From contig CANJKZ010000267.1 in the NCBI GenBank assembly GCA_947471745.1, positions 372,001 through 436,000 of the forward strand: 64,000 bases of DNA, in the 5' to 3' direction. Of this stretch, positions 10,622-22,331 are shown one piece after another. The DNA comes from Closterium sp. Naga37s-1 (taxonomy: Eukaryota; Streptophyta; Zygnematophyceae; Desmidiales; Closteriaceae). Below the pieces are notes generated by a model that saw only the letters and a program-made list of their open reading frames with translations, made no database searches and had not been told where the DNA came from. The stretch's first letter is position 1, and each line of letters begins with the position of its first letter. The translations under genes and the position numbers were made by a program.

Positions 10622-11329
10622 TCAAGGAAAGACCCCCACAGCCACTTCAGGAAACCAGGTCTTCACAAGAGCTTGCAAGCCATCAACGTTTGACTTGAAT
10701 TTCTTCAAGTGGGGCAGGCACTGCAAGCACTTCAATGCAACTTCATGAGATAGTGTGCTTCCCCACAACTGCAAGCTTTCCAAACTCTTCAGCTGCGCGA
10801 TGTGCTCCATGCCTGCACCGGTAATCCCAACTCCCAGAGAGAGAACCTTCAGGCTGGTCAGGGAGGTCAAGTGGTGCAGCCCATCATCCTTCACTCCAGT
10901 CCCATCGACCCACAGCCGTTCAAGGCTTGTCAGCCTCCCCACATGCTCCATGCCAGCAGATGTGACACCCTTGCAACCATTGATTGAGAAGACCTTGAGT
11001 GAGGAAAGACCTGTGAGATGCAGCAGGCCAGCATCAGTCACATTGGTTCTGTTGAGACAGAGCCAATTGAGGCTTCTCACTCCCCCAATGCCTCCCAAGG
11101 CAACATCTGAGATGGACGTGTCTCTTAGATCTATCGTTGTCAGCTCTGGCAGCTTGTAGAGGTGCTTGATTCCTTCAGCACTAAAACCTGAGGACCTGTC
11201 CAACCATATTTTCTCCAGGTGGGTCATTGTGGAGACAACGTGAAGGGCCAGATCTGACAGGTTGGAAAGATCTTTCAAATCCGGTATCGTACGTCGCTTT
11301 TTCCTCCCACCGAGTGCTGACGACACAGC
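10622..11329 (-). CDS. LRR gene 2, leucine-rich-repeat exon
   Basis: Minus-strand exon, probably starting after an acceptor TTTCCTCCAG at about 11330 and ending at a stop at 10622. It encodes about 235 residues: a basic start (GGRKKRRTIPDLKDLSNLSD), a conserved SGFSAEGIKHLYKLPEL segment, then at least six LRRs of about 24 residues with the consensus VTDAGLLHLTGLSSLKVFSI. This repeat style resembles bacterial (planctomycete-like) and algal LRR proteins rather than plant receptor kinases. The upstream coiled-coil exon at 11540-12078 is probably part of the same gene. No stops or frameshifts are seen. Role unknown; a protein-interaction scaffold is likely. Confidence 0.75.
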   Translation of the reverse strand, partial: AVSSALGGRKKRRTIPDLKDLSNLSDLALHVVSTMTHLEKIWLDRSSGFSAEGIKHLYKLPELTTIDLRDTSISDVALGGIGGVRSLNWLCLNRTNVTDAGLLHLTGLSSLKVFSINGCKGVTSAGMEHVGRLTSLERLWVDGTGVKDDGLHHLTSLTSLKVLSLGVGITGAGMEHIAQLKSLESLQLWGSTLSHEVALKCLQCLPHLKKFKSNVDGLQALVKTWFPEVAVGVFP

Positions 11330-11539
11330 CTGGAGGAAACCCACCACACCAAGAGAAATATGAGCATAAAGAAGATCAGTGCATGCAGGCATCCATCAAA
11401 TGAAATGCAACATTGCAGCATCTATGCTGCCAACGCAAAGCACCGAGATGCATCACAGAAAAAAATCACAATCCATATTCAGCAGCTACAAGCAACTTAC
11501 ATCCAACATTTGTGTGCTTCCTAATCGCCTCGCACAAGG

Positions 11540-12078
11540 GAGACCAGGGCTTCCTGAAAGGCAACATCAAGCTTGAGCACACGATGGTTCTGCTCAGCAA
11601 CCTCCCCCTTCACTGCAGTCACCTCCCCCTTCACTGCAGTCACCTCCCCCTTCACTGCAGTCACCTCCCCCTTCACTTCAGCCAGTTCCCCCTTCACTGC
11701 AGCCAGCTCCCTCTCCCTCTCCTCCACCTGCCCTCTCATCTCCCTCATCTCCGCCACTCGCCTCCTCTCAACCTCCTCCAGCTGCAATGCAGTTGACTGC
11801 TTGTGCTCAGCCACCTCCGCATTCACTGTAAATAACTCCGTCTTCACTGCAATCAGCTCCCTCTTCACAGCAATAAACTCCGTCTTCGCTGAAATGAACT
11901 CTCTCCTCTTCTCCTCCATCGCAGCAGAGATTGCCCCATTCCTCTGCTCAGCAACAGTCAACATGTGCCGCAGCTCATTCAACTCCTCCTTGTGTGCAGC
12001 CAGCTCCTCTCCCACTGCTGCCAGCACCGCCTCTTTCGCCACATCGATCAATGGCCCCATCGCTCTCTCAGCAGCCAT
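11540..12078 (-). CDS. LRR gene 2, coiled-coil exon
   Basis: From ATG at 12078 the frame encodes about 180 residues of long charged helix: MAAERAMGPLIDVAKEAVLA, then many Glu/Lys heptads ending in near-perfect VKGEVTA repeats and EQNHRVLKLDVAFQEAL. A coiled coil is clear from composition and 7-residue spacing. Similar exons lie upstream of the LRRs at 43.9 kb (plus) and in the 3.6-3.86 kb pseudogene, which supports joining this exon to the LRR exon at 10622-11329. The donor is uncertain; a GT after the FQEAL codons is one option. The frame remains open upstream of the ATG for some codons, so an earlier exon may exist. Confidence 0.65.
11590..11700 (-). repeat. 21-bp in-frame repeat encoding coiled-coil heptads
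   Basis: Four to five tandem copies of ACCTCCCCCTTCACTGCAGT + C. On the coding (minus) strand each unit is exactly one heptad, VKGEVTA. Expansion of this unit lengthens the coiled coil by whole heptads. Confidence 0.88.
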
Positions 12079-14149
12079 GTGCTCCAAAAAAATCCCCTCA
12101 AAAGACCCTTGTTCTATGACTGAATCTTGTGTTCAGCCACCTTCTTTACTGCAACCTCGCAAAAATAGACAAGGCCTGGGCAAGGAAGGGCCAGGTGTCT
12201 TGAAGAAAACGCAAAAGGGGGAAGAATGCACACAAGACAAGAAGTGGTAGCATGGGCATAAGGAACGAGGCAGACATGTGAATATGAGAGGATTGAAGGA
12301 GCATAAGAAGGTGAGAGACTTGATAACAAGATCTGGAGAATGGTCCGGGCACATACTCGGCTCAAGGAATGAGAGTAAATGCTTGTGCATACACACACAT
12401 GCGTTTGGCATGAAGTCAGATGGCAGCAGCAAACAAGGAAGGCCAGGAGGAGGAGAAGAAGGGACACGCAGAAGGGGCAAGAAATCTATGCGAGGATTAT
12501 TAACAGGGGACATTGCAAATTATTGAAGCAGAGGACCTGAATGCACAGATGAAGGGGGCGAGCTGCAGGGTGGGTAGGGTGGTAAACGGTGATCTCTAAG
12601 GTGTCCACTCTGAATTGAAGTCAGAAGAAATGAGAGCAGGGCAGCACGAAGGTTGTAAGTACACCAGTGGTAAGAAAAAAATAGTGTTTGAGAAGACAAA
12701 TACAGGCAAAGGGAAGGAGAGGCAGAGAAGACTAGAAAAGCAAATTACATGCTTCTAAGTTCTAACTCTTCCACAACCGATTGTTGCATCCACTGCAACG
12801 AACATCAACACTTGCACCACACCTTCACATAATGCAATTAAGTAGGTGAAGTGACGGTCATAAGGAAAAGCTGTAAAACCAGCAATGGAAGCCAGAGGAG
12901 GAAAGGAGGATGAGATGCTGCACGAAGGGGTGGAGAAGCCATAACACCAAGGCAAATAGCTCAGCCTGACACGATGAGGCCTGGCAATGATGACATGTAA
13001 TGTGGCTCTGCAAGAACCAATTCTTACCACAGTCACGCATGTGAGGGAAGCCCAAACCGAGCACACAATGAGACAATCTGAACGTACAGGGCAAGGGAGT
13101 ACAAAAATGGTAATGAACGTACGTGATATTAAGAGTGAGAAAGTGGCTGCCAGCTCAGCTCGGCTCGAGCTTGGCGAAGCGGCGGTGCATTAACATGATG
13201 GCGGAGAAGCGAGACGCGGCAGGAGCAGAGGACAGAGGGTGCAGGGGAGAGAGGGCACACAGGAGGGAGAGTGCAGGGGAGAGAAGGTGCAGCGGCCAAA
13301 CCTGGGAGGGAAGGAGGCAGGAGGAGGGGATAATCGGCAGCAACAGGGAAAGAACGGCATAACCAGCAGCAGCAGGGGAAGGAGGGGATACGCGAAAGGA
13401 GAAGGAAGACAGAAATGTACTGAGTGCAAGGAGGAGAGGAGGCATGGGTCTGGCAAAAAGGTGAGGTGGGCAAAAAGGGCAGCAGGGCTGGCAAAAAGGA
13501 GAGGCAGCTGGAAGTGGACACTGATTGATGGAAGGAGCTTTGCACAACACCGAAACAACATGGGAAGGACGCACAGGTGAGAGATGGATATCCTGAAAAA
13601 AAACTGCGTACTTTGAGAGGTGAGTGCAGAACGAAGGAATGGAGTGGAGAACGGCAGCTCAAGCAAACGGCGAGCCGAGAGCGCAATCTGACAGCAGGTT
13701 GGGGTAGGGGACAAGATGCATGAGACACGGGAGTTCAGTCAAGAGTGGGTGGAAAGGCTGATAAGCTATGATCCTCAACTCTATTATTAAGCTATGATTC
13801 CTCGACACACATACAATGTGGATGTGCATGGCCAAGCAAGCAAGGAAAACAACCAAAATCGTCCTCTTGTTATGATCAATCCTTCCTCAGGAGTCAAACT
13901 CATTGAGTGCCACGCCAAGTGGAGGAGGAACAAGAAAAGGGCGAAATGGGTGACAGGAACAGCAACATTACGTTGGAAAAGGGCAGATGTGAAGAGGCTT
14001 CACTAAGTACAGGCAAGCTGAACTGAGAAGGTGAGAGTCAAAAATAGAAGACAGGCAAGGCACCGAGTAAGTTGCAAGGAAGTACGGCTGGACTTAGGCA
14101 AGGGGTGAAGGGGGATGAGCAAGACACATGCGAAGTTGAGGCAGTAAAC
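12079..14149. other. no gene recognised
   Basis: About 2 kb upstream of LRR gene 2. 13200-13500 is purine-rich (GGAGAGAGGGCAC-type) and gives long but low-complexity minus-strand frames rich in Leu/Ser/Pro. The promoter and any first exon of LRR gene 2 would lie here, but none can be placed. Confidence 0.45.
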
Positions 14150-14390
14150 GGATTCGGGGGGAACGGATCCAGGAAAAACGGATCCAGGGGAAACGAATTC
14201 AGGAAACGGACGGATCCAGAGGAAACGGATCCAAACGGATCTAGAAAATAACTGATCTAGGGGGACGGATCCAGGGGGAACGGATCCAGGGGGGCGGATC
14301 CAGGGGGAACGGATCCAGGGGGAACGGATCCAGGGGGAACGGAAACGGATCCAGGGGGAACGGATCCAATGGGAACGGACCCAGGGGAAA
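14150..14390. repeat. GGATCC-containing minisatellite
   Basis: Array of a 14- to 15-bp unit GGGGGAACGGATCCA with variable A/G runs, at least 12 copies, each with a BamHI-type GGATCC. The opposite strand reads as repeated SPWIR/PPGSV peptides, which is an artefact of the repeat. Confidence 0.88.
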
Positions 14391-15724
14391 AGGCAGGAAA
14401 TGGTGCAGTGGACAAGCACTCATAGTAGACTTGTGTGTGGCGGTGGTGCAACGAGCTGCCAATCTGCGAAACAAGGCGCTCCTTAGCCAAGAGAGTGGCA
14501 GCGGCGAAGAGCAGGGCGAAAGAGGAGAGAAGGTGAGGAGGAATGATGCCGCAGTAAGTGGAAGGGAACTCAGAGTGGGATGATTCGGAATTCAAAGGTA
14601 GGGAAAACATGTCAGAGCGAACTCGGGAGTGGATAACCAGAGGTGGGGTTTTGACTCGGGCTCGAGAGCAGGAACAGGAAAGGGGATACAAGAGAGGACA
14701 AGAGGGAAGCATCACGTTACATCATGCATGCTACGGGCTGCGTTCGCCTCGCAATCCCATCCGTCCATTCATCTCACCGTTTCCCTCACCTCTCCATCCC
14801 AGCCCTTGGCCCGTCCCCGCTGTGAGGCATCGCTGTTCCACAACCCATCATCTCCTTGGGATGAGCAGCGCACAGCACCACATGACAGGCTGCAAGTCAA
14901 CCCCATCGCCGCAGCTACGTGAGCAAACGCATACATCAAGGCGTTGGGTCGATCGCGAACGCACGGTCTCAAGGCGTTGGAACATTTGGATTCGCTGCTC
15001 TAGGCCGCCTTCAGTTTGATACAAAATGCCTTCGCATGCATGCCAAGTATTGCACTGGAAACTGAACTAATATCGAATTCTTGGATCTGAACGCGGGCCA
15101 TCTCGTTATACCACCGAGGCGCGTTTTGAGTAGATGGGCGACCATAATCGAATGTGGACGCTATCAAAACACTGACACGTGGCGGCAGTGATGGTCATCG
15201 AGTGTGGACCGTGTCACCCGAGCTCGCTGGTGCAGATCTAGCTGAACATCTCCAGCTGTTGATGAAGAGAACGTAAGCGCAGCGAATAGCGGGGATGATA
15301 GTGTGGGAAAATCGACGTGAAGGTATTGTGATGTCTAGCAGGGGTGTTTCGAATCTAGTTTCGTCAAATTTCAATGCTTGCACACTTCAAGCTGTTACCT
15401 TCCCGCTGTTCGCAAACACAATTTTGCTTGCGAATCAAGCACTGCTCTGAACTTCGAGTGGTGATTGAATCTACAAGTCATTGTGTCATTCTCAGTTCAG
15501 CAAAGATTGTGCTTTGAGCGAGGTAACAACGCTATCGCCAGTTCTCCTCCCTCGCCCGTTACGAATTCGCAAAGGTATTCGCACCTTGAAGCGTACGTTC
15601 GCTTACAAAACTAGATTTGTGTGTACACATATCGTTCCATGGGGCGATTTATGGATCCCACCATTTCCAATTCGAAACGCAGCACGAGTCACGAGCAGAA
15701 CCCGCGTAGCAGTTTGTAGCAGTC
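14391..15724. other. no gene recognised
   Basis: Unassigned interval upstream of the MITE. No LTRs, arrays or convincing ORFs. Confidence 0.45.
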
Positions 15725-16115
15725 TTAGGACGCGTCAACTCCCACCAAAATCGCAAGATCGTCGGGGGATCGGTGCTGCACACCGATCGTGCCAGGCTCG
15801 ATCGCCACACCAGTGCTCCCCAATTGAAAAATTGCAATCGTGGGGCTCCATCGAGCCACATGTGACAGGATCGAGATTTTATGGGGCAACATTTCCCTAT
15901 TTCCAATATTGCACGATCGATCGCCGCCTGGAGGCACATCAATCGCGCAAGCCACAGCTGATAAGATTTTAGTGACCGTTTTACTGTACATTGTCGAAAA
16001 CTAACGAAACTGGGATATCTTGTGGTTGGCGACGTCGTTAAAGTACTGTACACTCTGCACTCCGATCGCCTGCACGATCGATCGCCGAAATTTGGTGGGA
16101 GTTGACGCGTCCTTA
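15725..16115. mobile_element. 385-bp MITE, PIF/Harbinger-like (TSD TTA)
   Basis: Element 15728-16112 is bounded by perfect 22-bp terminal inverted repeats beginning GGACGCGTCAACTCCCACCA and flanked by the 3-bp duplication TTA (15725-15727 and 16113-16115). It has no coding capacity; open frames through it are incidental. The inside is rich in GATCGATCGCC words. A TTA duplication with short TIRs is typical of PIF/Harbinger (Tourist-like) MITEs, which are moved by a transposase encoded elsewhere. Confidence 0.85.
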
Positions 16116-16985
16116 GTAGTTCCCCTCCGCTTCCTCGCGCATTATCTGCTCGTTCCAAAGGCTTTTAAAGTTCTCGCGTGAAATTCGCGGCATCTCAGAT
16201 CGTTTGGCGTATCCGGAACCCGTTGCGCGTAATAGGTCGTCATTGGCTCTACTATCTTCTCGAACGTTTCAATCTGCGAAACCCTAGAAACAGTTCCGAG
16301 GTAAGCATGGTTCGGTTATTCCGCTCGCACACCGCCGGCACTACCCTTAACACCATTCTTCGATGCTTTCGAGTCCTTAAGTGCTCCCTACCCTCTGACT
16401 CTTTCGTCCTTGCATCCAAACCGCCTCCATGCCACGATCCCAGAGTTAGCGCAAACAGAATATGTCATGCATTAGGGCTACGCCTCCGTGCTCTTGTCTG
16501 GGCATTTTGACGCCAATTGCCTAATCAACCACTTACGCATTGCCAAGAAAGCGAGTCTTAATGGCATTGAATGCTTGCCCGGTCCCGCTCATCCCACTAC
16601 ATTCCTCCCCTTCCAGCAATTTCAGTTTTTCCAAGCCTCGCCACCATCACCACGCACTGCTGATCGACTGGCCCCTTGTCGCAGCTGCTGAGTCGCTACG
16701 CGAGACTTGGAAAACATGTACAGTTGAAGAGATTCGGAAGAAAAGGTGAGAACTCTAACTCCTCAATCAATGCATCATGGAATGGAACCTCCTTATTGTC
16801 TTCCAGTCTTTTCGTTCCACACTGCAAGACTCCCAGCATGCAAGCCATGGTGGTCGTACATGTAATTTTGACAAGCTGAGGGGAAGACGGGCATTGATGC
16901 ATTGTTGGCCGAGACCATTCCCATCTTGCTGATTGCCTCCGTGGCTCATTCCTCATGCTGTCACTGTTCCGGGCTCTCACTAACC
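16116..16985. other. no gene recognised
   Basis: Non-repetitive sequence of mixed composition. A GCGAAACCCTAGAAAC word resembles one plant telomere unit but is isolated. No coding signal. Confidence 0.45.
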
Positions 16986-17300
16986 TACTCTCTGGCTGAC
17001 CTATGACTGACCTACGTCTGACCTAGCCTGTCTGACCTAGCCTGTCTGTCCTAGCCTGTCTAGCCTAGCTTGTCTGACCCAGCATGTCTGACCCAGCCTG
17101 TCTGACCCAGCCTGTCTGACATTACCAGTCACTGTTTTAACTAGTGATTGACATAGCTTGTGGCCGACCTAGCTTGTCGCTGGCAGCCTAGACATGTGCA
17201 CAGAACAGTGGCGAGTCGCGTTGAGTCAGGCTATGCTCGAATCGGGTCAATCTCAAGTCGAGAGTCAAATATCGGCCCCGTGGTTGGAATTCCAGCGATC
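16986..17300 (-). repeat. TGACCTAGCCTGTC repeats plus conserved flank
   Basis: About ten 13- to 14-bp units (CTGACCTAGCCTGT) followed by GGCAGCCTAGACATGTGCAC and AAGTCGAGAGTCAAAT. The reverse complement of units and flank together occurs at 58.6-58.9 kb, so this is one piece of a longer dispersed element rather than an isolated minisatellite. Confidence 0.75.
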
Positions 17301-17940
17301 ATTTTTCTCAGTAAAAAATTACTACAGGCTGAAACGGATCCCGTGGCGGTGCTAGTCATCGCAAAAATGTAAAACGGCGAGTGTTTGGGGGGGGGGGGGG
17401 GGGGGGGGGGGTCACTTTTACGGACTGAAATTGCATTGTAAACGCCGGTTCAAGTGGGGCATTGGAAGGCGCGGTTTTTTTTGTGGTTTAGTAACCGACA
17501 ATTGGCGCGAACGAGTTTAGATGGCTGTTTACTGGGCTGCTTGTTTCTCGCGATTTTGTAGATGGTCCGAACGCCCCCGTCGATAAGGGTTTACACGGCA
17601 CTTAGGGTGAAACTCCTAGGAGTAACCATTTCACTTCGTGTCCACTGTTTGCCCTTCCCGTAAACCAGCGCGTGAGTCCATTTACATGGTGCATTCATTT
17701 TTGGCGGGGTGAGATCGCCCTGAACCACGCATACATGGCGAATTTCCAGTACAAGGCGATCATGTTTCTGCCTAGAGGATACATATCTCAACACTTTTTT
17801 AACTTGTTTATGTTAACATATGCAGCACAATATACAATATTAAGACACTTGTCTTTTTTTTTTTAAAGCGAGTTTCACTCAGTCTTGAAATATAGCCCTG
17901 TTTGATTCACCAATTTATTCTGCACATGTCTTTCATACTT
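17301..17940. other. target region of copia element 1
   Basis: Unassigned sequence holding a G25 run (17387-17411) and ending in the TACTT target duplication at 17936-17940. Confidence 0.5.
17387..17411. repeat. G25 homopolymer
   Basis: Exactly 25 G residues, the same length as the C runs at 2560-2584 and 57618-57642. Confidence 0.95.
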
Positions 17941-18069
17941 TGTGAAATATAGAACGAGGAATGTTGCATTGAGCATCATGAGGAGTACAAGTAGGAAACC
18001 CTTAAGTGTTGTACCCCATATGAACTACCCCACTATAGCCTACACAGAGTATAGCATATAAGTTTGACA
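17941..18069 (-). repeat. 3' LTR of copia element 1
   Basis: 129 bp, plus-strand ends TGTGAAAT and GTTTGACA. Preceded by TACTT at 17936-17940. Pairs with 24433-24561. Confidence 0.93.
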
Positions 18070-18090
18070 CACCCCCATAGGCAAAGTGGG
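18070..18090 (-). promoter_or_regulatory. polypurine tract of copia element 1
   Basis: In sense orientation CTATGGGGGTG lies directly before the 3' LTR. The same 11-mer precedes the 3' LTR of the short element at 39929-41520, and the plus-strand CACCCCCATAG next to the LTR of copia element 2 shows it there too. Confidence 0.7.
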
Positions 18091-18298
18091 GGAGAACAAG
18101 AGGTCACAAGACCAGTCAAGAAAGGCAAAGCAAGCTCAGGGTGGATCACGACGTCACCACGCATTCTGAGCACAAGCAAATGGCCACAAGGCCAATTCAC
18201 ATGCAGAGTTATAGAAATGAGAACAAGCAATACAGTGATCACAACCTAGCAAGTGTAAGCATGCAGGTATATATATAGAGATCACAGTACAAGCAGAG

Positions 18299-21200
18299 TC
18301 AAGAAGTAAGCAAGTGAGGCACAGTAGGCACAAGGCCTAGAACAGTACAGAAACACTGATGATCACAAGGCTGAAGTTCCTTGGTGAAGACATCAGCAGT
18401 GTTGGCCCAAGTGGCCACGTAAGCAAGACGAAGCTGACCACGCTGCTGCAACTCTCGAGCAAGGAAGTAGCGCAGAGCAATATGCTTCGTTCTGTGCTCC
18501 AGTCGGTGCTCCTGACACAAGGCAATCATGGCCTTGTTGTCGACGTACAGCACTGGAGGAGAACGAGGCGGCTCTCCCAGGTCGGTCAGCAGGTAGGTGA
18601 GCCAGCGTAACTCCTGTGCAGCCATGGCCCCTGCGTAGATCTCAGCCTCACAACTGGAGCTGAGAACAGAAGACGAGCGGGTAGACCGCCAAGAAACAGA
18701 GCCGGAGCCAAGACTGAAGGTGTAACCCTGTGACGACCGTTGCGTAGCCAAGTCGTCAGCCCAGGAAGCGTCTGCGTGACCAGTGAGGACAACTTGAGCC
18801 CGTCCTCCAAGCACGAGCCCCATGCCCGATGTACTGCACAAGTAGCGCAACACCCTCTTAGCGGCATCCATGTGCTCCTTCCTGTGTCTCCCAGGAGCGA
18901 CATAGCGTGCCAGAATGCTAAGAGGGTAGGCAAGGTCAGGTCGAGTGCAGGTCATCAGGTACATGAGGCAGCCCACAAGCTCTGGGTACAGACCACTCGG
19001 CTCTACGGACTCGTCCGAAGGTGGAGCTGAGAGCGAGTGGCGAGTAGGCAGAGGAGTGTGCTGTGGCGAGGAGTACATGAAGCCGAAGCGCTGAAGGACC
19101 TGCTGCACCATGTGTGACTGAGTCAAGGTAATGGTGCGCTGTGCTCTGTCCCGGGTGATCCGCAAGCCAAGATAGCTGGTCAGTTCACCCAGGTCTGTGC
19201 ACGTGTGTCTCTTCTGCAGCTCCGACTTCACGTGGGCGAGTCCCTCAGTGTCAGCAGTAGCAAAGACCAAGTCGTCGACGTACATGAGACCGTAGAACGG
19301 CGGCAGAGAGGTGTCGGTGCGTAGAAACATCAACAGGTCAGCAGTAGAAGGAGCAAACCCAAGAGCAGCAAGAGTCGTCCTCAGTGTGTCGTGCCACTCA
19401 CGGGGTGCCTGGCGGAGACCGTAGACTGGCCGCCGGAGGCTCCACTGGGTACCAGCAGGAAACGACCCAGTGAAGCCAGGTGGGCGGCGCAGCCAGATCT
19501 CCTCGTGCAGGCTGCCCTGTAGGAAAGCAGTGCTGAAGTCAAGAGAGTGAAGCTCGTAGTCACGCTGAGCGGCGACGTGCAGCACAACCCGAAGAGTGGT
19601 CATCTTCGGGGTAGGGGAGAAGGCCAAGAAGAAGTCAACTCCCTCTCGCTGACTAAAGCCTCGTGCAACGTAACGCGCCTTGAAGACAGGCGGAGAACCC
19701 GGCGGCCGCTTCACCCTGCAAATCCGCATGCCGCTGACGATGTTCGCCCCAGGCGGGGGAACCTCGTCGACGTAGGTGCCTGTGGACTTCCAGGAAGCCA
19801 TCTCTGCGTCCATAGCTGTCTGCCACTGAGAGGAGTAGGGACCCTCTATCGCCTCTGCGTAAGAGCGCGGAGTCGGGATGTCTGGTGCATCCGGGTCTCC
19901 CTCAGGGGCAATCAGCATGGACACGAGATGAGGTAAAGCAGCGGCAAAGCACTCAAACTCCTCCTGTCTGTCCTCAAGGACGTCCGTGCTAAGGGCACAC
20001 TCACCCCCGACGGACGGAGGACAGACAGACTCAGACTCAGACTCAGCAACAAGACTAGCGGCGTAGTCTAGACGACAGGCGGCAGCAAAGTCAACAAGCT
20101 CAGCAACTAGAGCAGACGCAGCAGTGGACTCAAACGAAGGGTCAGTGACAACAGTGGCCAGGAGACGCGTGACAGTAGGACTAGCAGCACGAAGGGAGTC
20201 AGACTCCGGGTCCGGACCGTCAGGAAGAGAGGACGCAGGAGGAGACGGCAGAGGGACACGCTGCGGAGCAGTGGAAGGACGAACTGCCATCAGGTGTGTG
20301 CCAGGGACAGCGGGAGGACGCTGACGCGGAACACGACGACCAGTGCGGACAGCGCGAACAAGCGACGTAGGACGAGACTCAGGTGACGCAGGACGAGACT
20401 CTGGCTCACGACGCTCCGTAAGACCCCTAGTCGGCCCAGAGTAAGGAGAAGGACCAGGCAGTGGAGAGGCTGGCTGTAACTGTGACTGCGACTGGTCAGT
20501 CTGTGGACTCAGTAAGGGAGGAGGAGGACCAGTGGAAAGCGGGAGGCCAAGAACCTGCTGAAGGAGCGGAACGTAGTACGGCCGCGGCCGTGTAGCGCCT
20601 CCTGAAACAGTAGAGACAGTACCAGTACCCCCAGCTCCAGGGTCTCCAGCTCCAACTCCCGCAGCACCACCAGCTCCAACACCTCCAGCAGCTCCAGCTC
20701 CAGCAGCACCTCCAGCAGCAACAGCTCCAGCACCTCCAGCTCCAACACCTGCAGCAGCACCAGCCCCAGCAGCTCCAGTACCTCCAGTACGAGCACCTCC
20801 AGGACCAGCGGCTCCAGCACCTCCAGCAGCTCCTGCACCAGCAGAACCTCCAACAGCTCCTGCAGCTCCAGCAGCTCCAGCTCCTCCAGCAGCTCCAGCA
20901 CCAGCAGTACCTCCAGCAACTCCAGCTCCAGCAGCACCTCGCTGGAGTCTCCAGCGGCGAGCAAACCACTCGCGCAGCTCCGGTGGAGAGAGAGGCTCCC
21001 GCCGAGACGAGGCACCTGCAGGAACTCCAGCAGAATCAGCACCCCCAGTCTCAGCAACCGCAGGCTCAGCACCCCTAGGCTCAGCACCTCCAGGCTCAGC
21101 ACCCCCAGACTCAGCACCCCCAGGCTCCGCACCCTCAGACTCGGCAACCCCAGGCGAAGCACCCCCAGGCTCCACACGCTCAGGCTCAGCACCCCCAGGC

Positions 21201-21440
21201 TCCACACGCTCAGGCTCAGCATCCCCAGGCTCCGCACGCTCAGGCTCAGCACCCCCAGCAGCACCACCCCCCGTAGCAGCACCAGAGTCAACCGCTACCT
21301 CGACAGGCTCGACAGCGTCTACCTGGGACACACCTGAGGGAGCAGGACCCTGAGGGGGGAGGGGGTCTACCGGAGGAGGACCTGGTGCAAGGAAGAGCGG
21401 CGTGTGGGGGGAGAGAAGCAGTGCGGTAGGGGAAGAGACG
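18299..21440 (-). pseudogene. copia RT and RNase H frame
   Basis: Minus-strand open frame of about 1,040 codons after the frameshift near 21440. The first third is a low-complexity linker (GGAEPERVEPGG and GAGAAGG repeats) joining integrase to RT. RVT_2 begins near MDAEMASWKSTGTYVDEVPP (about 19800) and carries PKMTTLR, LDFSTAFLQGSLHEEIW, YGLRQAPREWH and the catalytic YVDD. RNase H follows (LTGHADASWADD, SSCEAEIYAGAMAAQELRW, DNKAMIAL) and the frame ends HLLTS. The frame is intact here but cannot be reached from gag in one frame, so I call it a pseudogene piece. Confidence 0.85.
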
Positions 21441-22331
21441 GTAAAAAGGAACCGACTCGTCGAACGTGACGTCCTGAGAGGGGAGGACATGGCGCGAGGT
21501 GGGGTGGTAAATCTGCCAGCCAGGCGCGTCAGGGACAACGCCAAGGAAGCCGCAGGGAATAGCACGGGCGGAGAGCTTGTCCGCGGACGTATCGCGGACA
21601 AAGGCACGAGAACCCCAGACCCGAAACACTGACGCATCGCCAACCTTCCCCGTCCAACGCAGTGTGGGCGATGTCTCCGGCAAGGAGATACGGGGCAAGA
21701 GGTTGAGCTGATGCGCAGCGTATCGGACCGCAAACGGCCACGGAAAATGGGGGGCAGCCGCATGGACCATGGAGGTACGAGCGACCTCCATGACTAAGCC
21801 AATGCGGCGCTCAGCAATCCCATTCTGCTGCGGTGAGGCCGGGAGCGTGAACGTCTGGCGAATGCCCTCCCCACGACAAAAGTCCCGCAGAAAGTCAGAG
21901 GCAAACTCCCCACCTCTGTCAGAGTGCAGACGCAGGACGGGAAAGTCCGTCTCGAACCGCTCGCGGAGCTGGAGACGGGCAGCGCGGATCCAAGGGATCA
22001 AAACATCAGGGACTTCACCCTTGCTGCGCAAGGGGAAGACCGTGGTGTAACACGGGTAGTCGTCCACGACCAGCAAAAAGTACCGCTCGCGGTCCTGTCC
22101 ACGGACGCGGGCTGTGCCCCACACGTCCATGTGGAGAGTCTGCAGGGGAGCAGTCGTCGGGGGAAACGAGGAGGAGTGAGGAGCGGCGCGCTGTCGCCCC
22201 TCGACACAGGGAAGACAGGGAGGAGCAGGCGAGGGTGGGAGGGGAGGGAGAACCCTGGGAAGACCAGAGACAAGGACACGTCGGTGCATGCCACGAAGGC
22301 GCTGCACCGAGGGGTGACCAAGACGGTGGTG
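21440..22331 (-). pseudogene. copia integrase frame
   Basis: Begins immediately after an in-frame TAA (22332-22334) that falls where related proteins normally have WHHRLGHPS. The zinc part keeps HHRLGH and CLPC. The catalytic core keeps the three acidic positions in HMDVWG, HSDRGGEF and NGIAERRIG. The frame runs on to 21288, but from about 21440 the sequence corresponds to the RT frame, so there is a frameshift close to YRLFP. It would insert cDNA into the host genome if intact. Confidence 0.82.

Noticed and set aside
13129..13728. 199-codon minus-strand Ser/Leu/Pro/Cys-rich ORF
   Set aside because: Purine-rich tract gives open frames in three phases; no domain or splice context.
14003..14715. 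Repeated SPWIR / PPGSV proteins
   Set aside because: Translations of the GGATCC minisatellite.
15481..16158. Overlapping 163- and 169-codon ORFs on both strands
   Set aside because: They run through the MITE and its TIRs; no protein family features.
20509..21291. 260-codon Leu-rich ORF in copia element 1
   Set aside because: Same explanation: out-of-frame reading of the repetitive integrase-RT linker.
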